Origin: an uncultured Ruminococcus sp.
Lineage (GTDB): Bacteria > Bacillota > Clostridia > Oscillospirales > CAG-272
DNA: 10,685 nt
Assembly: GCA_902797495.1 (NCBI GenBank)
Contig: CADBTH010000173.1
Coordinates: 1-10,685 of the forward strand
Direction of reading: 5' to 3'
Notes under the pieces: model-generated
Databases searched by the model: none
The model's input: only the letters and a program-made list of their open reading frames with translations
Told to the model about the DNA's origin: nothing
Shown here: positions 6,497 through 10,685 of the stretch, piece after piece
Numbering within the stretch: the stretch's first letter is position 1
Layout: each line of letters opens with the position of its first letter
Position numbers and translations under genes: made by a program

Positions 6497-7093
6497 ATGA
6501 AACTGTTCGGAAAGACACGGCGCAAAGCTCGCCCCCTCGGCGCAGACGCAAGGCGTGAGCTTGAAGAATATTTAAACCGGCGCTATACCGGGGCTTTTCC
6601 GCCACCGGAGTCATATTCCGCGCCTACCGTCGGCGCGGCGCCGACGAACGCCGCTTTCGGGTTTGCGCGCAAGGCGGCGTCTCCCTTCCACGCCGCGGAA
6701 GAGACAGACGCGTCGTATTCTCACAGCGATCTTAACGAATACGTAAAAGTTCTCGACGAGAGTTTTTCGGAAATGCTTTTACGAAAGATCGACGAGGCGG
6801 GTATGAGCGATTCCGAGTGCTATCGCCGCGCGCTCGTCGACCGCAAGCACTTTTCAAAGATCAGGAGCGACAGGTCTTACCGCCCGAAGAAGGTGACGGC
6901 GATAGCGTTCGCTATCGCTCTTCGCCTCGACATAACGGAGACTGCGGAGCTTCTTTCGAAAGCGGGATACGCGCTCTCTCACAGCTCAAAATTCGACCTT
7001 ATCATAGAATATTTCATCACGAAAAAGATATACGACCTGCCCGAGATAAACGAGGCGCTTTACGAATTCGACCAGCCGCTCATCGGAGCGTGA
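6497..7093 (+). CDS. XRE-like helix-turn-helix protein with low-complexity N-terminus, function unknown
   Basis: A 198-residue protein in two parts. Residues 1-75 are low in complexity (a basic start, then Pro/Ala/Ser-rich) and probably disordered. Residues 78-198 form a helical domain of a type widespread in Bacillota without an assigned role: DLNEYVKVLDESFSEMLL, an HTH-like core at about 100-160 (MSDSECYRRA, DRKHFSKIR, KKVTAIAFAIAL, ETAELLSKAGYALS), then SSKFDLIIEYFI and INEALYEFDQPLIG at the end. The core resembles Cro/CI-type DNA-binding folds, but DNA binding is inferred. The frame is open back to 6317; I chose 6497 because GGAGGA sits just upstream (6487-6492), it is 11 bases past the ybaK stop, and the extra upstream residues would overlap ybaK and look like a shadow. 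It shares the stop-plus-ribosome-site module TGACGGAGGA with the next junction. Confidence 0.85.
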   Translation: MKLFGKTRRKARPLGADARRELEEYLNRRYTGAFPPPESYSAPTVGAAPTNAAFGFARKAASPFHAAEETDASYSHSDLNEYVKVLDESFSEMLLRKIDEAGMSDSECYRRALVDRKHFSKIRSDRSYRPKKVTAIAFAIALRLDITETAELLSKAGYALSHSSKFDLIIEYFITKKIYDLPEINEALYEFDQPLIGA

Positions 7094-7104
7094 CGGAGGA
7101 CGGA

Positions 7105-9090
7105 ATGGATCATTTTAAACTCGTATCCGAATATACTCCGACGGGAGACCAGCCGGAGGCGATAGCCGCGCTGACCGCGGGGATCGAATCGGGGATGAAG
7201 TATCAGACTCTTCTCGGAGTCACCGGCTCAGGCAAGACCTTTACGATGGCGAACGTCATCGCGAACGTTAACCGGCCCACCCTCGTCCTCGCTCACAACA
7301 AGACCCTCGCCGCCCAACTCTACGGAGAGTTCCGCGAGATGTTCCCCGAGAACGCGGTCGAGTATTTCGTATCTTATTACGACTACTACCAGCCGGAGGC
7401 GTACGTCCCCGGCAAGGACATTTATATCGAAAAGGACGCGGCGATCAACGACGAGATCGACCGCCTGCGCCACAGCGCGACGTCCGCCCTCTTCGAGAGG
7501 CGCGACGTGATAATCGTCGCCAGCGTTTCCTGCATCTACTCGCTCGGCTCGCCCGAGGAGTACTCCTCGCAGATCGTGGGTCTTCGCGAGGGCATGGCGA
7601 TCTCGCGCGACGAGATCGTCTCGCGCCTCGTCTACACCCAGTACGACAGAAACGACATGAACTTTGTCCGCGGCACGTTCCGCATACGCGGAGACACGCT
7701 CGAGATCTTTCCGACGAACACGAGCGACACGGCTCTGCGCGTCGAGTTCTTCGGTGACGAGATCGACCGCATCGCCGAGATCGAGCCGCTGACGGGCAAC
7801 GTCAAAAGGTATATAGAATACGTCGCGGTCTATCCCGCGAATCACTACGTCGTCGCTCCCGAGAGCCGCGAAGCGGCTTTCCGCGAGATCGAGGAAGAGC
7901 TTGAGGAACGGATAGAATTCTTCAAGAGTCAGGGAAAGAACATCGAGGCGCAGAGGATCGAGGAGAGGACGAGGTACGACCTCGAGATGCTCCGCGAGAT
8001 CGGCTTCTGCTCGGGTATCGAGAACTACTCGCGCGTACTTGCGCGCCGCGCTCCGGGCTCGACCCCGTACACGCTCCTCGACTACTTCCCGAAGGACTTT
8101 ATAATGTTCATCGACGAGTCGCACGCGACGATACCGCAGGTTCGCGGCATGAGCGGCGGCGACCGCGCGAGGAAGACGAACCTCGTCGAGTACGGGTTCC
8201 GCCTCCCCCTCGCCTACGACAACAGACCGCTGTTCTTCGACGAGTTCGAGAGCAGGCTGAATCAGGTCGTCATGGTCTCCGCGACGCCGGCGGAATATGA
8301 AAAGACCCACTCCTCGCAGATCGTCGAGCAGGTCATCCGCCCGACGGGGCTTCTCGACCCCGAGGTCGAGGTGCGCCCGGTTGAAAACCAGATAGACGAC
8401 CTGATAAAAGAGATACGCGTCACCGTAGCGCGCGGAGAAAGAGTCCTCGTCACAGCCCTGACGACAAAGATGGCGGAGGACCTCGCGGAATATCTCGACG
8501 GGCAGGATATCAAGGTAAAATACATCCACCACAAGATAGAGACGATGGAGCGGGTCGAGCTGATCCGCGACCTGAGAGTCGGCGCGTACGACGTGCTCGT
8601 CGGTATCAATCTGCTCAGAGAAGGAATCGACCTTCCCGAGGTCACCCTCGTCGCTATCCTCGACGCGGACAAGGAGGGATTCCTCCGGAGCGAGACGTCT
8701 CTGATTCAGATAATCGGCAGAGCGGCGAGAAACGTCGGCGGCCGCGTCATCATGTACGGCGACAAGATCACAGACTCGATGCAGGCGGCGATCGACGAGA
8801 CGAACCGCAGGCGCGAGATACAGACGAGATACAACGAAGAACACGGCATTACGCCTGAAACCGTCAAAAAAGAGATCCGCGACCTCATTCAGATCACATC
8901 CAACGCCGAGACCGCGCGGTACGGCCGCGGCAGAAAACAGAGCGGCGCGGAAAAGATGTCGAAAAAGGAAAAGGAAGAGACCGTCGTACGCCTCCGCGCG
9001 GAGATGCAGAAGGCGGCGAAGGAGCTCAGATTCGAGGAAGCGGCGTACCTGCGCGACAAGATACGCGCGATAGAGTCCTCGAAGGAGTAA
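7105..9090 (+). CDS. uvrB: UvrABC excinuclease subunit B
   Basis: UvrB is the damage-verifying helicase-like subunit of nucleotide excision repair: loaded by UvrA, it inserts a hairpin between the strands and recruits UvrC for incision. The 661-residue protein is full length. Visible landmarks are Walker A GVTGSGKT (38-45), the beta-hairpin beginning YYDYYQPEAYVP (91-102), Walker B DESH (337-340), VSATPAEYE, VGINLLREGIDLPEV and QIIGRAARN of the second helicase lobe, and a C-terminal UVR domain (about 626-661, ELRFEEAAYLRDKI) for UvrC contact. The frame is open to 6817, but the standard N-terminus (MDHFKLVSEYTPTGDQPEAI) and GGAGGA at 7095-7100 set the start at 7105. The usual HSDIDT element reads HHKIET (475-480). 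uvrA, a common downstream neighbour in Bacillota, does not follow. No LexA-type GAAC-N4-GTTC box is seen ahead of the gene. Confidence 0.98.
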   Translation: MDHFKLVSEYTPTGDQPEAIAALTAGIESGMKYQTLLGVTGSGKTFTMANVIANVNRPTLVLAHNKTLAAQLYGEFREMFPENAVEYFVSYYDYYQPEAYVPGKDIYIEKDAAINDEIDRLRHSATSALFERRDVIIVASVSCIYSLGSPEEYSSQIVGLREGMAISRDEIVSRLVYTQYDRNDMNFVRGTFRIRGDTLEIFPTNTSDTALRVEFFGDEIDRIAEIEPLTGNVKRYIEYVAVYPANHYVVAPESREAAFREIEEELEERIEFFKSQGKNIEAQRIEERTRYDLEMLREIGFCSGIENYSRVLARRAPGSTPYTLLDYFPKDFIMFIDESHATIPQVRGMSGGDRARKTNLVEYGFRLPLAYDNRPLFFDEFESRLNQVVMVSATPAEYEKTHSSQIVEQVIRPTGLLDPEVEVRPVENQIDDLIKEIRVTVARGERVLVTALTTKMAEDLAEYLDGQDIKVKYIHHKIETMERVELIRDLRVGAYDVLVGINLLREGIDLPEVTLVAILDADKEGFLRSETSLIQIIGRAARNVGGRVIMYGDKITDSMQAAIDETNRRREIQTRYNEEHGITPETVKKEIRDLIQITSNAETARYGRGRKQSGAEKMSKKEKEETVVRLRAEMQKAAKELRFEEAAYLRDKIRAIESSKE

Positions 9091-9095
9091 GGAGA

Positions 9096-9833
9096 ATGGA
9101 TCCGATGGGAAAATCAAAAGGCGCCGTCTCTCAAACGGCAAGGAAAATAAGGATACCGAGCGAAGCGGCGTATCTTCCGACGATAATATTCATAGCGTTC
9201 TCCGTCGCTCTGACGGCGGCGGCGGACCTCGGAGTCTCGATGATCGTAGCTCCGGCGTACATTCTGAGCCTGAAGTTCGACTTTCTCACGTTCGGACTCG
9301 CGGAATATATCGTTCAGGGCGTCCTCTTCGTCATATTCTGCATTATTATGAAAAAAGTGAAGATAGTCTACTTCACCTCTTTCATCACGGGCATCATATA
9401 CGGCTTCGTCCTCGACCTGTGGCGCAAATACGTGCCGTTCCTTAATCCCGACAAGGTCGCTCCCGGCTCTCAGCCGATGTGGCTGAGAATCGTCTTTCTC
9501 GTCGCGGGGATGGTGCTGACGTCCCTCGCGGTCGCGCTTTTCTTCAAAATATATATTTATCCCCAGGTGTACGATTTCTTCGTCAAGGGGCTTTGCGAGA
9601 TAAAGCATCTTCCGACTCAGAGGGTCAAGACGGGATTCGACACGTGCTGTCTCGGAGTCGCGCTCATCCTCTCCTTCGCTCTGTTCGGAAAGCTGAACGG
9701 GATCGGCTGGGGGACCGCGGTGATGACCGTCTTCAACGGCACTCTGATCGCGGCGTTTGAAAAACTGCTCGACAGATTCTTCGTCTTCGAGCCGAAGTTC
9801 AAAAGCTTCGCCGCGAAATTCGAGCTGAGCTGA
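9096..9833 (+). CDS. DUF6198/YitT-YczE-like integral membrane protein
   Basis: A 245-residue polytopic membrane protein with no known activity. A short basic N-terminus precedes about five hydrophobic segments (roughly 24-55, 66-86, 90-110, 127-155 and 185-225). The pattern TAAADLGVSMIVAPAYILSL, FGLAEYIVQG and ITGIIYGFVLDL is that of the YczE/YitT-related family now split off as DUF6198. A hydrophilic loop with KHLPTQRVKTGFD precedes the last hydrophobic stretch. Two starts are possible: ATG at 9096 (served by GAAGGAG at 9081-9087, inside uvrB) or ATG at 9105 (served by TAAGGAG at 9088-9094, a near-perfect ribosome site ten bases away). The second would shorten the protein by three residues. 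Function unknown. Confidence 0.78.
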   Translation: MDPMGKSKGAVSQTARKIRIPSEAAYLPTIIFIAFSVALTAAADLGVSMIVAPAYILSLKFDFLTFGLAEYIVQGVLFVIFCIIMKKVKIVYFTSFITGIIYGFVLDLWRKYVPFLNPDKVAPGSQPMWLRIVFLVAGMVLTSLAVALFFKIYIYPQVYDFFVKGLCEIKHLPTQRVKTGFDTCCLGVALILSFALFGKLNGIGWGTAVMTVFNGTLIAAFEKLLDRFFVFEPKFKSFAAKFELS

Positions 9834-9854
9834 GACCGGAGGGCGCCGCACATC

Positions 9855-10685
9855 ATGAGTTTTCTGAAAAAAGAAGAAAAGAAAGTCGAATATCTCGAGC
9901 TTATATACGACTTGATATTCGTCTACATAGTCGGCAGGAACAACTCTCTCCTGCACAACATCGTAAACGGCTTCGTGCCGACAAAAGTCTTTCTCGCCTA
10001 CGTTCTCAGCGGACTTGCGATCATACAGATCTGGTGCTTCTCCACGTTCTATACGAATATGCACGGAAAAAACGGAGTGCGCGACCACGTCTTCATGTTC
10101 GTAAATATGTACCTTCTCTACTATATCGGAGAGGGAACGCGCGTCCACTGGGAGAGCTACCAGGCGCAGTACCATATCGCGTGGGCTCTGATCCTCATAA
10201 ATATTTCGGTACAGTTTTTCATTGAGCTGAGGAGCCGCAGGGACGACCCCGACGCCGCAAAGACCATAAAGGGGCTGATCGCGGCGCTGCTCGGCGAGAG
10301 CGCGATAATTCTCGCCTCGATCCCCGTCTTCCGCTTCACCGGAGTACAGCTCGCGGGAGTCGCGGTGCTGTTCGGCGTCGTCGCGACGTGGCTTTTCGCA
10401 AAGAAAACGAAGGGCGGATACGTCGATTTCACCCATCTGTCCGAGCGCGCGATGCTCTATGTCGTCTTCACCTTCGGCGAGATGATCATCGCCATCGCAT
10501 CGTACTTCGAGGGCGGATTCAACCTATCGACCGTATATTTCTCGGGGATGTGCTTCCTGATCGTTGTAGGGCTGTTCCTCTGCTACGAGTCGCTCTATAA
10601 CCGGATCATCGACCGCGAAAAGAGCACGTCCGGCATGGGCTATATGCTGATCCACATCTTTCTGATATTCGCGATGAACAACATC
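9855..10685 (+). CDS. LtrA-like low temperature requirement family membrane protein (3' end outside window)
   Basis: The LtrA family takes its name from a Listeria locus needed for growth in the cold; its biochemical role is unknown. The 277 visible residues are in frame to the last base with no stop, so the gene runs out of the window. Hydrophobic segments are regular (about eight or nine so far). Two family signatures are seen: an N-terminal YLELIYDLIFVY (13-24), matching the family's E.fFDLvFV, and HLSERAMLYVVFTFGE (194-209), matching HL.ER..L..i..GE. The start has GGAGGG at 9838-9843, eleven bases upstream, and lies 21 bases after the previous stop. With the preceding gene it makes a pair of membrane proteins at the end of the run. 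Family confidence is good, function is not known. Confidence 0.85.
   Translation, partial: MSFLKKEEKKVEYLELIYDLIFVYIVGRNNSLLHNIVNGFVPTKVFLAYVLSGLAIIQIWCFSTFYTNMHGKNGVRDHVFMFVNMYLLYYIGEGTRVHWESYQAQYHIAWALILINISVQFFIELRSRRDDPDAAKTIKGLIAALLGESAIILASIPVFRFTGVQLAGVAVLFGVVATWLFAKKTKGGYVDFTHLSERAMLYVVFTFGEMIIAIASYFEGGFNLSTVYFSGMCFLIVVGLFLCYESLYNRIIDREKSTSGMGYMLIHIFLIFAMNNI

Noticed and set aside
6899..6918. Perfect 8-bp hairpin inside the HTH gene (GCGATAGC, loop GTTC, GCTATCGC)
   Set aside because: It encodes the repeated Ala-Ile-Ala-Phe-Ala-Ile-Ala of a helix, so the symmetry follows from codon choice; there is no T-run after it and it is not the cyanobacterial HIP1 sequence GCGATCGC.
6817..7104. 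96-residue N-terminal extension of UvrB
   Set aside because: The canonical UvrB N-terminus begins at 7105 with its own GGAGGA; the extension overlaps the HTH gene in another frame.
7228..9141. 637-codon minus-strand frame over uvrB, and 440-codon frame at 9114-10436
   Set aside because: Same cause: antisense codons in register with uvrB or with the DUF6198-like and LtrA-like genes; no ribosome site or family resemblance.

Overview
The window reads as chromosomal DNA from a moderately GC-rich member of the Bacillota, most likely a clostridial lineage. The grounds are purine-rich Shine-Dalgarno sites before most genes, protein types common in Clostridia (a ~200-residue XRE-like protein, a short ImmA/IrrE-like protein, a DUF6198/YitT-like membrane protein, an M42 peptidase with an ASHG.ERTH tail), and a UvrB of clostridial type. 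The taxonomic call is inference. All genes are on the + strand, TAA and TGA serve as stops, and coding density is very high. No mobile element, CRISPR array, tRNA or rRNA was found.

Layout. (1) 2-532: the 3' end of a band-7/SPFH membrane-scaffold gene, closed by a textbook intrinsic terminator (550-585). (2) 668-1195: a small ImmA/IrrE-family protein whose zinc motif has lost its catalytic glutamate (HLLGH in place of HExxH). (3) An AT-rich gap (1196-1295) holds a 7-bp inverted repeat and a strong extended -10 promoter. (4) 1296-4957: two translationally coupled ABC half-transporters, very probably a heterodimeric exporter with two intact ATP sites. (5) 4967-6485: an M42-family metallo-aminopeptidase and a YbaK-type Cys-tRNA(Pro) deacylase. 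(6) 6497-7093: an XRE-like helix-turn-helix protein with a long low-complexity N-terminal region. (7) 7105-9090: complete uvrB. (8) 9096-9833 and 9855-end: two multi-pass membrane proteins, one DUF6198/YitT-like and one LtrA-like, the latter cut by the window edge.

From 1296 to the end no gap exceeds about 21 bases and no terminator is visible, so the seven genes could share one transcript from the promoter at 1237-1265, although their functions (export, peptide turnover, tRNA proofreading, DNA repair, membrane proteins of unknown role) do not form one pathway. I see no strong case for a wholly new system. The points most worth a second look are the apparent pseudo-peptidase, the palindrome beside the ABC promoter, and the unnamed DNA-binding protein between ybaK and uvrB.
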